Counted from the stretch's first letter, positions 18,020 through 27,380 are shown. The stretch: DNA of 64,000 nt from Rhodospirillum rubrum ATCC 11170 (GCF_000013085.1 NC_007643.1:4246501-4310500); one strand, 5' to 3'. Notes: generated by a model from the letters alone, not told the origin. Translations and numbers: made by a program.

Positions 18020-20158
18020 ATGAACAAAAGCAAAGCCGCGATCACCAGTCAAAACCAGACGTTTACCCTGCGTGATGGGCTGCTCTATGTTTTTTTCCAT
18101 AAGAAAATCATCCTCATAGGATTTTTTATTCCTATTGTTTTGATGTCCATTTTCGCCACGCAGTTTCCCTTGTTCTATAAAGCCGAAGCCCGGCTGATGG
18201 TTTTGTTCAGCCGCGAACAATCCGGCGCCCAGGATCTGATGGGGGCGCCGACGGTGGTGTCCGTCGATGGCCTGCGCGCCACCGCCACCGAGGTTGGCAT
18301 CCTGCGCTCAAGCGAGGTTCTGCAAAAGGTGATCGCCGATATCGGCGAGGAGGCGTTGTTTCCCGAACTGCTGCGTCCGCGCCTTTTCGGCCTGCTGCCT
18401 GCCTATTCCCCGGAAGAACGCACGCAACGGGCCATCGATCTGGCGCAAGAACGCATCCATATCGATATTCCGACCGATTCCAATATCGTTACGGTGTCCT
18501 TTGATCACGAAAACCGGGAAATCGCCCTTAGCGTTGTTCAGGTTCTTCTTGACGTTTATCTTGATCACCGCGCCAAGGTCTTTGAAAACCCGCGCTCGCC
18601 TTTTTTGCTGAAAGAGGCGGAGCGCGATCTTCAGCTTTTGCAAGAGACCGAGCGCGAGCTGACCCAGACCAAGGCCCGCTATAAGATCATCGATATCGAC
18701 CAGGATATCCTGCTCGCGGTCAATCAGGTCGATAGCATCGTCCAGCGCAGCCGGCAGATGGACGAGCGTCAGGCCGCCGTCCGCGCCGAGATCGAAGAGG
18801 CGGCCAAGTCCTTGGACGCCCTGCCGATCAGCGTTCCCAGTTTCCAGGAAACCACCAATCACACCGATAACGACGCGGTGCGCAACGAGCGCCTTGCCCT
18901 TCAGCTTGAACGACGCCAGCTTTCCGAGCGCTATCAGGCCGATTATCCGCGCATCCAGGATATCGACAAGCAGCTCGACGCCATCACGAATTTTCTGAAG
19001 AAAAACCAGCCCATCTATAAGACCGATCGTCAGGTTCGCAATCCGACCATCGAATTCCTGACCAATCACTATCTGACCCTGAAGATCGAAGGCGAGGCGG
19101 TCACTCATCAGGTCGCCCAATTGGCCGCCCAAAAGGCCATCGCCGAAAAGCGCGTGGCCGAACTGACCCTTGTCGCCGAAAAGATCAACGACCTGGACCG
19201 CCGGCGGTCGATCCAGGAAGAGACCTATCGCGAATACAATCGCCGGGCCGAGGCGGCGCGCATCGAGGAGGCCACCGCCCGCCTGCGCAGCGCCAATGTC
19301 CGCGTCATCGCCTCGGCCTATGCCTCGCCGACCGGCCATAGCATGGTTCCCAGCCTGCTGGCCGGCGGCGTGTTCCTCGGCCTGTTGCTGGGCGCCGTAT
19401 CGGGCATCATCGCCGCCTATGGTCGTCAGGTCATGCTGACGCCGGTCGAGGTCGAGAAGCGTTTGGGCCTGCCCGTGGTCAGCTCCTTCTCCGACGAGCA
19501 TCAGCCGCGCGCCAAGGGCAAGAACGCCGCCGAGATGATCTATCTGGTGGCCCGCCTGCGCGAAGCCGGGCCCGAGAACACGACGCTGAAGACCCTGCAG
19601 GTCGTATCGTCGTCGAAGCTCGAAAACCAATCGAAATTCGTTCGGCAACTGGCCGTCGAGGTTGTTCGCGGCTATGGCGAAAAGACCCTGATCATCGATC
19701 TCAATGAAAAGATGTCGGCGCACAGGAAAACCCTGGTCCGGCCCGATGCCGAGGCGGCGCCTTTGCTCACCGATGACGGCGAGGGGCTGGCCGACGAGAT
19801 CACGCCCGACGTTCTGCCCACCGTTCTGCCCAATCTGTTCCTGACCGAAAACGCCAGCGTCTCGGTGCTGGGCGATCCCCGGGTCAATCGGCAGAGGCTG
19901 GCCGAAATCCTCGATAGCCTGGGTGCGAGCTATGATGTCATCATCCTCGATCTGCCGCCCTTCGATGTCCATCGCATCGGCCTGCGCTATGCGCCGCTGA
20001 CCGATGGCAGCCTGACCATTGTCCGGGCCGCGGCGACGCGTCTGCCCGCCGCCCTCAACCTCAAGGAAACCATCCTGTCGGCGGGCGGCGACATTCTGGG
20101 GGCGGTTCTCACCGAACGCCGCTACTACATTCCAAAGGGAATTCTGCGATGGCTCTGA
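18020..20158 (+). CDS. Exopolysaccharide chain-length determinant, Wzc/GumC-like with degenerate kinase domain
   Basis: 712 residues. N-terminal Wzz region with a first membrane helix (IILIGFFIPIVLMSIFA, about 31-50), a long periplasmic coiled-coil part (about 190-430), and a second helix (LLAGGVFLGLLLGAVSGIIA, about 445-464). The cytoplasmic domain resembles a bacterial tyrosine kinase: it keeps a Walker-B-like DVIILDLPPF and a TLIIDLN strand. The expected Walker A G-x-x-G-x-G-K-[ST] is replaced by VSSSKLENQSKF, and the C-terminus lacks a tyrosine-rich tail (it ends RRYYIPKGILRWL). It probably regulates length with Wza but is unlikely to be an active kinase. Confidence 0.85.
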   Translation: MNKSKAAITSQNQTFTLRDGLLYVFFHKKIILIGFFIPIVLMSIFATQFPLFYKAEARLMVLFSREQSGAQDLMGAPTVVSVDGLRATATEVGILRSSEVLQKVIADIGEEALFPELLRPRLFGLLPAYSPEERTQRAIDLAQERIHIDIPTDSNIVTVSFDHENREIALSVVQVLLDVYLDHRAKVFENPRSPFLLKEAERDLQLLQETERELTQTKARYKIIDIDQDILLAVNQVDSIVQRSRQMDERQAAVRAEIEEAAKSLDALPISVPSFQETTNHTDNDAVRNERLALQLERRQLSERYQADYPRIQDIDKQLDAITNFLKKNQPIYKTDRQVRNPTIEFLTNHYLTLKIEGEAVTHQVAQLAAQKAIAEKRVAELTLVAEKINDLDRRRSIQEETYREYNRRAEAARIEEATARLRSANVRVIASAYASPTGHSMVPSLLAGGVFLGLLLGAVSGIIAAYGRQVMLTPVEVEKRLGLPVVSSFSDEHQPRAKGKNAAEMIYLVARLREAGPENTTLKTLQVVSSSKLENQSKFVRQLAVEVVRGYGEKTLIIDLNEKMSAHRKTLVRPDAEAAPLLTDDGEGLADEITPDVLPTVLPNLFLTENASVSVLGDPRVNRQRLAEILDSLGASYDVIILDLPPFDVHRIGLRYAPLTDGSLTIVRAAATRLPAALNLKETILSAGGDILGAVLTERRYYIPKGILRWL

Positions 20159-20874
20159 CGGCGGTTTTCTGGCGCGGGCTCACCGCCGGCGGGTTGTTGG
20201 CCCTGACCCTGCTCGTGGCCGGCTGCACCGGGTCGGCGGTGTCGCCCAAGGCGCGCAACGCCCAGGCGTTCGCCCCGTGGAGCGAGGCGATCCCGCCCTA
20301 TCTGATCGGCCCGGGCGATCGCTTGGCGATCTCCTATCCGCGCACCCCCGAACTTGATGAAACCGTTCTCGTGCTGCCCGACGGCGCGGTGTCGGTGAAG
20401 ACCGCCGGGGTGGTCGATGTGCTGGACCTGTCGGTGGCCGAGACGACGGCCAAGCTTACCCAGGCGGCGCGAAAGATGCTGCGCGATCCTCTGGTCACCG
20501 TCGCCGTGGTCGAGGCGGCCACCGCCAAGGTCAGTGTCGCCGGCGCCGTTGAAAAGCCCGGCGCCTATCCCTTGACCGGCCGCGCCGGCATCATGGAGGC
20601 GGTCGCCCAGGCCGGCGGCTTCCGCGACGAGGCGCTGCTGAGCAAGGTGGCGCTGATCCGGCGTAATCCCGCCAACAAGCCGATGCTGCGGCTGGTCGAT
20701 CTGCAGGGCTTCCTCGAGGGCGGCACCAGCGCCGAGACCGCCGATGTGCCGCTTTATGTCGGCGACATCGTTTTCGTGCCGCGCAGTTCGATCGCCGAGC
20801 TTGACCTGTGGGTCGATCAGTATCTCAACCGGGCGATCCCGTTCAGTCGGGCCCTGACCTATACCTTGCCATGA
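20149..20874 (+). CDS. Polysaccharide export outer-membrane lipoprotein (Wza/GumB family)
   Basis: 241 residues. A lipoprotein signal peptide ends in the lipobox LLVAGC (Cys about residue 25). The export-channel domain starts YLIGPGDRLAISYPRTPELD and contains LPDGAVSVKTAGVVDVLDLS; SLBB-like parts follow (VSVAGAVEKPGAYPLTGRAG, GDIVFVPRSS). It overlaps the chain-length gene by ten bases and has AAAGGGA upstream. Shorter than E. coli Wza, like the GumB group, which lacks the extra C-terminal barrel helix region. Confidence 0.9.
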   Translation: MALTAVFWRGLTAGGLLALTLLVAGCTGSAVSPKARNAQAFAPWSEAIPPYLIGPGDRLAISYPRTPELDETVLVLPDGAVSVKTAGVVDVLDLSVAETTAKLTQAARKMLRDPLVTVAVVEAATAKVSVAGAVEKPGAYPLTGRAGIMEAVAQAGGFRDEALLSKVALIRRNPANKPMLRLVDLQGFLEGGTSAETADVPLYVGDIVFVPRSSIAELDLWVDQYLNRAIPFSRALTYTLP

Positions 20875-21656
20875 CGACGGCGGACACCAGGACCGGGGAT
20901 CTGCCGCCGGGCGTGTCTTATCTGGGCATCGCCTATTCGGGGCTGACCCTGGAGCAGGCGGCGGCGGCGCTGGCCGCCCGCCCGGCCGGGGCCGCCTTCG
21001 CCTATGTGGTGACGCCCAACGCCCAGCATGTCGTCCATCTCAACCGCGGCGAGCCGTTTTTCACCCTGGCCTATCGCGACGCCTGGCTGCGGCTGTCCGA
21101 CAGCCGGGTGCTGGCGGCGTTGACCAAGCTGATTGGCGGCCCCCGCCTGCCGGTGGCCACCGGCAGCGATTTGACGGCCCTGTTGTTTCAGAGCGTCATC
21201 ACCGCCGATGACCCTTTGGTGGTGATCGGCGGAACCGCCGAGACCGATGAGCGCCTGCGCGCCATGTTCGGCCTGCGCCATCTGGTCAGCCACCGCCCGC
21301 CGATGGGCGTCTTGCGCAATCCCCAGGCCATCGCCGCCTGCGTGGAGTTCATCGCCGCCCATCCCGCCCGCTTCGTCTTCTTCGCCGTCGGCTCGCCCCA
21401 GTCCGAGGTGATCGCCCAGCATGCCTTCGCCAGTGGCCGGGCGACCGGCAGTGGGTTGTGCATCGGCGGGGCCTTGTTGTTCCTGACCGGTCAGGTCAAG
21501 CGCGCGCCCTTGTGGATGCGTCGGCTGGCCCTGGAATGGCTCTATCGGCTGTTGGCCAATCCGCGCGGCCATTTCCGCCGGGTTTTCGTCGACTCGCTGC
21601 CGCTGGTCGGCTTGGTTCTGGCCGATCGCTTCAAAACAAGGCGGTCGGCCAAGTGA
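20871..21656 (+). CDS. WecG/TagA/CpsF family glycosyltransferase
   Basis: 261 residues. The family pattern is present: VVTPNAQHVVHLNR near the N-terminus, DAWLRLSDSRVL, LVVIGGTAETDERLRAMFG and FVFFAVGSPQSEVIAQH with the C-terminal GGALLFLTGQVKRAPLWMRR. These enzymes add ManNAc-type, glucose or related sugars to a lipid-linked acceptor. The ATG at 20871 overlaps the preceding TGA. It is the only ordinary glycosyltransferase here, so either the repeat unit is very short or other enzymes are encoded elsewhere. Confidence 0.9.
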   Translation: MTTADTRTGDLPPGVSYLGIAYSGLTLEQAAAALAARPAGAAFAYVVTPNAQHVVHLNRGEPFFTLAYRDAWLRLSDSRVLAALTKLIGGPRLPVATGSDLTALLFQSVITADDPLVVIGGTAETDERLRAMFGLRHLVSHRPPMGVLRNPQAIAACVEFIAAHPARFVFFAVGSPQSEVIAQHAFASGRATGSGLCIGGALLFLTGQVKRAPLWMRRLALEWLYRLLANPRGHFRRVFVDSLPLVGLVLADRFKTRRSAK

Positions 21657-23041
21657 GCGGCGGGCGCGGGCGGGTTCTGGCCCTCAAGGCGGGCGGCGGA
21701 CGCATTCGCCCGCTTGCCGGCACTGACGCGCCACCCCTTCCCCGGCCGATGGTCGGCGACGGCGTCGAGGCTGCAGGCGGGGTGGGCGAGGTCTTCGGGA
21801 GTCTCCATTGGAAGACCGTGCTGGTCTTTGTCTCGCTGCCGATGGTCCTGCAGGTCTTTCACTATATGATCGACGTCGGACCGGTCTATTACCTGTCCAA
21901 AATCTGGCCTTTGGCCCTGCTGCCGCTGGGCCTGAAGGTCTTTCGCGAGTTTTCCGGCGAAAAGGTGATCTACGGGTTCGCCATCGTCTATCTGACCGGC
22001 GTCACGCCGATCATGTCGATGATCCACTTCGACAACAACGTCGTGGACGCTTTGGCGACGACGGTAAAAGTCTGGCCGCTGACCTATTTCTTTAGTTTTC
22101 TTGGCTTGTTATGGATCGCCCGGCCCCAGGAGGACCGGCTGCGCGCCCAGGTTCTTGGTCTTGGTCTGGCGACCTTGGCCGTCATGTGGCTGATGTGGAT
22201 TTTCATCCCGAAGTCGTTTTATTCAAGCCAGATCGGGATGACGAAGTTATTTTTATGGGATGAGTTGCGCAGTTACCATATTTATTTCCCAATGACTTTT
22301 TCTTTGATCTTATTATTCTATTCCGTTCGCCGTTTTCTTTCTACGCATCGCGCCTGGATCTGGATGCTGCCCGCGCTGTTTGGTCTTTTGACCATGGCGG
22401 TCATTTTGAAACAGCGCACGACGATCGCCGCCGCCCTGGTCGTCGTCGGGCTGATCGTGCTGCGCCGGCTGCCCCGGCCGATGCTGATCGGCGCCGTGGC
22501 CCTTGGCGGGGCTTTGGCCGTTCTGGGGGGGGTGATCGTGCTGCTGGCCCCGCCCGGCGGTCCGGCCGACGCCATCACCTCGCTGTTCGACTTCGGCGGC
22601 TCACTGTCGGTGCGCCAGCAGACGGCGGCGAAGGCGGCTGGCGTCATCTTCGCCTCGCCGTTGTCGTGGATCCTGGGCTCGGGGGCGATCACCCGGCTCA
22701 GCCCGGTCACGCTGAACGATATCTTCGCCTCCAAAATGTTTTTCCTCGCCGATATCGGTTGGCTTGGCGTGCTTTTTGAATATGGCGCCATCGGGTCGAT
22801 CCTGATCGCCCTGGTCTATGCCATCGGCCTGCGCCGGGCCCTGCGCTCGGGCATCGCCCCGCCGGGCAGCCCAGCGGGCGATTTTCGCGGGGCCTTGGGC
22901 GACATGATCGTGATGGTGAGCGTCGAGACCCTGATTTATTCGCCGGTCTTCACGCCGGGCATCGTCGCCGGTCTGACGGCCTTTCTGATCTACCTGGACA
23001 AGGGCGTTCCGGCGCGCGGCGGCGGGATGCAAAGGGGTTAG
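21653..23041 (+). CDS. O-antigen ligase/Wzy-like polysaccharide polymerase
   Basis: 462 residues from the GTG at 21653, which overlaps the previous TGA (GTGA). About ten to twelve hydrophobic segments, with larger extracytoplasmic loops including WIFIPKSFYSSQIGMTKLF and WILGSGAITRLSPVTLN. This matches Wzy/WaaL-type proteins that polymerise or ligate undecaprenyl-linked units in the periplasm. The segment around 22200-22340 is noticeably AT-richer than its neighbours. Identity is based on topology and operon context, since the family is poorly conserved. Confidence 0.75.
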   Translation: MSGGRGRVLALKAGGGRIRPLAGTDAPPLPRPMVGDGVEAAGGVGEVFGSLHWKTVLVFVSLPMVLQVFHYMIDVGPVYYLSKIWPLALLPLGLKVFREFSGEKVIYGFAIVYLTGVTPIMSMIHFDNNVVDALATTVKVWPLTYFFSFLGLLWIARPQEDRLRAQVLGLGLATLAVMWLMWIFIPKSFYSSQIGMTKLFLWDELRSYHIYFPMTFSLILLFYSVRRFLSTHRAWIWMLPALFGLLTMAVILKQRTTIAAALVVVGLIVLRRLPRPMLIGAVALGGALAVLGGVIVLLAPPGGPADAITSLFDFGGSLSVRQQTAAKAAGVIFASPLSWILGSGAITRLSPVTLNDIFASKMFFLADIGWLGVLFEYGAIGSILIALVYAIGLRRALRSGIAPPGSPAGDFRGALGDMIVMVSVETLIYSPVFTPGIVAGLTAFLIYLDKGVPARGGGMQRG

Positions 23042-23047
23042 CTCACC

Positions 23048-23914
23048 GTGAAAATCATTTTGCGAAAAATTCGGACACTGGTGACCCATCCGGGATTCCG
23101 TGCCAATCCGATCGCCGTGCTCGGCCGCTGCGCGGCGCTTCTCGGCCGGGTGGCCCTTGGCCGCCCCTTCGTTTTCAGCCTGACGCCGGCGGGCGAGCGG
23201 CTGCGCGTCGATGCCAATCTGCGCTATACCACGGTCACCACCTTCGTCATGCGCGATCACCTGGAACCCGAGCTGCATTATCTGGCCCATCTGCTGGCGC
23301 CCGGGGATACCTTCATTGATATCGGCGCCAATGTCGGGGTCTATTCCCTGCGCGCGGCGACCCTGGTCGGAGCGGCGGGGCGGGTGATCGCCGTCGAGCC
23401 GGGACGCGACGCCCTGACGGCGCTCCGGGCCAATCTGGCGCTCAATCCCGGACGGACGATTACCGTTGTCGCCGCCGCGCTCAGCGACCATATCGGCACG
23501 GCGACGCTTTATCACGTTGGCAACGGCTATGATCCGCAAGCCTTCTCGCTGCTGTCGGACGAGACGGCCAAGGATGCCGAGACCGTGCCGCTGACCACCC
23601 TTGACGCCGTCTGCGCCGATCTGGCGATCGACCGCCTGGACTGCCTGAAGATGGACGCCGAAGGCGTCGAGCCGATGGTTCTGGCCGGCGGCCGCGCCAC
23701 CCTGGAGCGCTTCCATCCCGCCGTCATTTTGGAAATGAACACCGCCATCCTCGAACGCCGGGGCAGCCCGACGGATCAGGCCTGGACCTTCCTGGCCGGG
23801 CTTGGCTATGGCTTCCACCGCATCCTGGGTGGCCGACCGGTGAGGCTGACGGCCCCTCCCGATGATTTCTGCAATGTCATCGCCACCCATCCGGCGAACG
23901 AGAAGATCGGCTGA
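23048..23914 (+). CDS. FkbM family methyltransferase
   Basis: 288 residues, GTG start. The SAM-binding motif is FIDIGANVGVYSLRAATLVG, followed by GRVIAVEPGRDALTALRANL and later LDCLKMDAEGVEPMVLAGG, the standard FkbM arrangement. In a polysaccharide operon it presumably O-methylates a sugar. Six bases after the polymerase stop. Confidence 0.92.
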   Translation: MKIILRKIRTLVTHPGFRANPIAVLGRCAALLGRVALGRPFVFSLTPAGERLRVDANLRYTTVTTFVMRDHLEPELHYLAHLLAPGDTFIDIGANVGVYSLRAATLVGAAGRVIAVEPGRDALTALRANLALNPGRTITVVAAALSDHIGTATLYHVGNGYDPQAFSLLSDETAKDAETVPLTTLDAVCADLAIDRLDCLKMDAEGVEPMVLAGGRATLERFHPAVILEMNTAILERRGSPTDQAWTFLAGLGYGFHRILGGRPVRLTAPPDDFCNVIATHPANEKIG

Positions 23915-23925
23915 ACGATCGCATC

Positions 23926-25338
23926 ATGCGCCGCCCGCCCCCCCCTTCCGCCTCCTTGCCGCCGCCCCGCCCCGGGCGCGCCGTCCGGGCGATGGTCTAT
24001 GGCGCCGGCGCCGCCCTGGTCGTGCGCGGGCTCGAGGTCGGCGGCAAATTCCTGCTGTATTTCCTGGTCGCCCGCTTCCTTGGCGCCAGCGAGGGCGGCC
24101 TTTTCTTCCTGTGCCTGACCTGGGCCCATGTGCTGTCGACGCTGACCCGCTTTGGCCTTGACCGGGCCTTGATCTTGCACGTCTCGTCGGAACTGGCGGT
24201 GGATCGGCGGGCGGCGGCGCGCGATGTCCGGCTGGGGCTGCTGACCAGCGGCGGCCTCGCCCTGATCGTCGCCCTGCTCAGTTGGAGCGGCGCCGATCTG
24301 CTTGAACGTCACGTCTTTTCGATGCCCGGTCTGGCGCCGGTGCTGGCCATGGCCTCGCTGGCCATCGTGCCCCAGACCGTGAACGTCATGCTCTGCGCCG
24401 TTCTGGTCGGCCTGGGGCGTAGCGTGATCGCCCAATTCCTGCAAAACGCCTGGTGGCCGCTGGTGCTGCTGGCCCTGGTCGGCCTTGGCCTGCGCTCGGC
24501 TGGCGATCTGCTGGCCGGTTTCGCCGTGGCCGGGGTGAGCGGGGCGGGGCTCTGTCTGGCGCTGATCCGCCGCGAACGCCGGCGGCTGGCGGCGACTCCC
24601 ACCCCGCGGACGGCCGCCTCGGCCGGGACTCTTACGCCGCTGCTGATCACCGCCCTGCCCTTGGGCGTGGTCGAGGTCGTTCAGGTCTCGCTGTCGAACC
24701 TGCCGGTTCTGCTGCTCGGCGTGGTCGCCGCCGCCGGGGATGTCGCCGCCTTCAGCATCGCCAACCGCATGACCCAACTGGTCTGGGTGGTGCTGATCAG
24801 CTTGGGCACCATCGCCGCGCCGCGCATCGGCGCGGCCTATCGCCTGGGCGATTTCCCCCGGCTGCGCTCGCTCAACCGCACCCTTCAGGCCCTGGGGGCG
24901 CTGACCGGCGGCCTTGCGGCCCTGGTGATGATCGGCTTCGCCTCGCCGCTGCTTGGCCTTGTCGGCGACGGCTATGAAAGCGCGGCGGCGGCCCTGGTGG
25001 TGATGGCGGCGGGGCAGGTGGTCAATGCGGTCTCCACCGGCCAGGACGTCATCCTGGCGATGACGGGACATGGGAAAATGCTGCGCCAGATCAATCTGGT
25101 GCAACTCGGCGTCTGCGTGGTTTGCGCCATTGTGCTGATCGCGCCCTTTGGCATGATGGGCGCGGCGATCGCCAGCGCCCTGCCCCTGGCGATCGGCGCC
25201 ACCTTGTCGGCCTCGGCCGTATCGTGGATTTTGCCGGCGGCGCCGTCATGGAGCCTGCCGCTGCCGGCCGGCCTCGCGCGCGTGCTGTTTGGTTCACCCC
25301 CCACCGTGTCTTCCGTTTCCCCGACGAATACGAGGTGA
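23926..25338 (+). CDS. Oligosaccharide flippase (Wzx family)
   Basis: 470 residues with about twelve to fourteen membrane helices of the MATE-like polysaccharide-export superfamily. The N-terminal GLEVGGKFLLYFLVARFLGA is the usual first helix text of this family. It would flip undecaprenyl-diphosphate-linked repeat units to the periplasm for the Wzy-like polymerase. Eleven bases separate it from the methyltransferase gene. Confidence 0.9.
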   Translation: MRRPPPPSASLPPPRPGRAVRAMVYGAGAALVVRGLEVGGKFLLYFLVARFLGASEGGLFFLCLTWAHVLSTLTRFGLDRALILHVSSELAVDRRAAARDVRLGLLTSGGLALIVALLSWSGADLLERHVFSMPGLAPVLAMASLAIVPQTVNVMLCAVLVGLGRSVIAQFLQNAWWPLVLLALVGLGLRSAGDLLAGFAVAGVSGAGLCLALIRRERRRLAATPTPRTAASAGTLTPLLITALPLGVVEVVQVSLSNLPVLLLGVVAAAGDVAAFSIANRMTQLVWVVLISLGTIAAPRIGAAYRLGDFPRLRSLNRTLQALGALTGGLAALVMIGFASPLLGLVGDGYESAAAALVVMAAGQVVNAVSTGQDVILAMTGHGKMLRQINLVQLGVCVVCAIVLIAPFGMMGAAIASALPLAIGATLSASAVSWILPAAPSWSLPLPAGLARVLFGSPPTVSSVSPTNTR

Positions 25339-26436
25339 ATGATCGGCATGGCTTCCGCAGAGACATCCTTGCACGCCTTGGCCGAAGACAAGCGCGGCAC
25401 GAGGCGCCCGTCCTCGCCGTCCCGCCTTCCTAGGCCGATGCGCGTCGCCCTGGTCGGCGCCGGTCTTCCCGCCGCCGCCCTGATCGAATTCCTCCAATCC
25501 GACGACGCCCGCGACGATTACACCGTCGTGGCGATCTTCGATGAACGCGGCGATCGCCGGCCACCGGTGTTGGGTGCCAAACCGGTGGAAAAGGGCCTGA
25601 GCGGCCTGCGCGACCTTGCCGAGGCCGGCAAGATCGACGCCATTCTTCTGACGCTCTACGGCGCCTCCTCGGCGCGCATGTTCGAGATCATCGAGCGCAT
25701 CGGCACCACCGCCGTCGATATCTATCTGCCGCGCGAGCACAAAGATAAGCACTTCTCGTGGACCAGCTATCACCTGATCGGCGGCCTGCCGTTCCTGTGC
25801 ATCAAGGGGCGGCCCTTCCAGGGGTTCGCCGGCGTTTTCAAAAGGATCGAGGATTATACCCTGGCGGTTCTGGCGCTGACGCTGATCGGCCCGATCCTGC
25901 TGCTGGCCATGCTGGCGATCCGCCTGGAAAGCCCCGGCCCGGCCCTGATCCATCAGCGGCGCATCGGCCTTGGCGGGAAGCTGTTTTCCATGCTCAAGTT
26001 GCGCTCCATGCGCTTCGATCCCAATGACGACGGGCGGAACGGCGCCATCGCCAATGATCCGCGCATCACCCGGGTCGGCGCCTTCCTGCGCGCCACCAGC
26101 ATCGACGAGCTGCCCCAGGTCCTCAATGTCCTGCGCGGCGACATGTCGATGATCGGCCCGCGTCCCCATGTTCCCAACATGCTGGTCGAAAACACCGTTT
26201 ACGGGGTGAGTGTCAGCGAATACGTCGCCCGCCACCGGGTGCGGCCGGGGATCACCGGTTGGGCCCAGGTGAATGGCATGCGCGGCGGCATTCATGATAT
26301 CGAAAAGGCCCGGCGCGGCGCGCAACTGGATATCTATTACATCGAGAACTGGACACCATGGCTCGACATCAAGATCCTCTGGCGGACGATTTTCGGCGGC
26401 CTGCGCGACCCCTCCGCTCTGCGCTCGCCGGGCTGA
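25339..26436 (+). CDS. Undecaprenyl-phosphate sugar phosphotransferase (bacterial sugar transferase)
   Basis: 365 residues. An N-terminal nucleotide-binding-like domain (MRVALVGAGLPAAALIEFLQ, about 34-160) precedes the catalytic polyprenyl-phosphate sugar transferase domain: one membrane segment, then LIHQRRIGLGGKLFSMLKLR, TSIDELPQVLNVLRGDMSMI, GPRPHVP and RPGITGWAQVNG. It starts repeat-unit synthesis by loading a sugar-1-phosphate on undecaprenyl phosphate. The usual four or five N-terminal membrane helices of WcaJ-type enzymes are missing. The start may be 25339 or the ATG at 25348, which is better spaced from GAGGTGA. Confidence 0.92.
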   Translation: MIGMASAETSLHALAEDKRGTRRPSSPSRLPRPMRVALVGAGLPAAALIEFLQSDDARDDYTVVAIFDERGDRRPPVLGAKPVEKGLSGLRDLAEAGKIDAILLTLYGASSARMFEIIERIGTTAVDIYLPREHKDKHFSWTSYHLIGGLPFLCIKGRPFQGFAGVFKRIEDYTLAVLALTLIGPILLLAMLAIRLESPGPALIHQRRIGLGGKLFSMLKLRSMRFDPNDDGRNGAIANDPRITRVGAFLRATSIDELPQVLNVLRGDMSMIGPRPHVPNMLVENTVYGVSVSEYVARHRVRPGITGWAQVNGMRGGIHDIEKARRGAQLDIYYIENWTPWLDIKILWRTIFGGLRDPSALRSPG

Positions 26437-27380
26437 TCGCCGCCGCCGTTTTGGCGTTTCCCGCCTTGCCGGCCCGGGCTGACATCCCCCAACGCCCGCT
26501 TGTCGCCTATGTGCAAAGCTGGGAAGACGGCCCGGCCGCCCATGGTCGCGACAGCGGTCTGGTCGGTCTGCCCGCCGCCATTGATGTCGCCATCTTGTCC
26601 TTCGTCCGCCCCGACGCGGTCTATTCCGGCGGCGAGGATCTGCGCCCGACCGGGCTGGGTTACGCCTATGGACGCGCCGTTCTGGCCGAAGCCATCGCCG
26701 AACGCAAGGCGCGGGTGCCCGGAAGTCTGGTGCTGCTCGCCGTCGGCGGCGCCACCTATACCGCTTGGCACGCCCTGGACGCCGCGGCGATCGCCCGGCT
26801 GGTTACCGCCGTCGGCGCCGATGGCGTGGATATCGACCTCGAGCTGGATAATCCGGCCTGCCAGTCCGACGGCGGGGCGCGTATCTCGTGTACCGGCGGC
26901 TATGTCTGGCGCAGCACGATCAAGGCCCTGCGCGCCGCCCTGCCCCGTCCGAAGGTGATTTCCCTGACCGGGTGGAGCGTCGCCGCCTATGGCGAGGGTC
27001 CTTGGGCCGAGGCGCGGCCGACCAGCCAGCATACGGGCGAGCTTCTGGCGCTGTTTCGCCATCCGGTCAGCGCCGAGATCGATCTGGTGACCATCATGGC
27101 CTATAACGCCACCGCCGCTTATGACCCGGTCGAAGCCTATCGGGCCTATCGGGCGGTCTGGGCGGGGCCGCTGAGCCTGGGAGTTCTGGTTCCCCCCGAC
27201 AACGGGCGCCAGCCCGATCTGACCGCCGCCGAGCTTACCCGCCTGGGCCAAGCCATCGCCGCGGATCGAAAGGCCGGGATGATGCTCTATGCCTTTGGCA
27301 TCCCGCCGCAGCCCGGCCAGCTTTCAGCCAATGACATCGTCGAGCAGATCGCCCGCGAAAGGCCGCCGGTCGCGCCCTGA
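26358..27380 (+). CDS. Secreted GH18-like glycosidase overlapping the sugar transferase gene
   Basis: 340 residues. A signal peptide (about residues 18-41, SALAGLIAAAVLAFPALPAR) leads into a GH18 barrel: VAYVQSWEDGP (strand 1), LVLLAVGG (strand 3) and the catalytic pattern DGVDIDLEL, which matches D-x-x-D-x-D-x-E. Later VTIMAYNAT supplies the substrate-distorting Met-Tyr pair. It is therefore likely an active chitinase-like or endo-N-acetylglucosaminidase-like enzyme. It overlaps the previous gene by 79 bases in another frame. A role in trimming or releasing the exopolysaccharide is inferred from position. Confidence 0.85.
   Translation: MARHQDPLADDFRRPARPLRSALAGLIAAAVLAFPALPARADIPQRPLVAYVQSWEDGPAAHGRDSGLVGLPAAIDVAILSFVRPDAVYSGGEDLRPTGLGYAYGRAVLAEAIAERKARVPGSLVLLAVGGATYTAWHALDAAAIARLVTAVGADGVDIDLELDNPACQSDGGARISCTGGYVWRSTIKALRAALPRPKVISLTGWSVAAYGEGPWAEARPTSQHTGELLALFRHPVSAEIDLVTIMAYNATAAYDPVEAYRAYRAVWAGPLSLGVLVPPDNGRQPDLTAAELTRLGQAIAADRKAGMMLYAFGIPPQPGQLSANDIVEQIARERPPVAP

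Noticed and set aside
18308-19972. 554-codon minus-strand frame inside the Wzc-like gene
   Set aside because: Translation has no recognisable domain and the plus strand encodes a well-formed protein across the same span.
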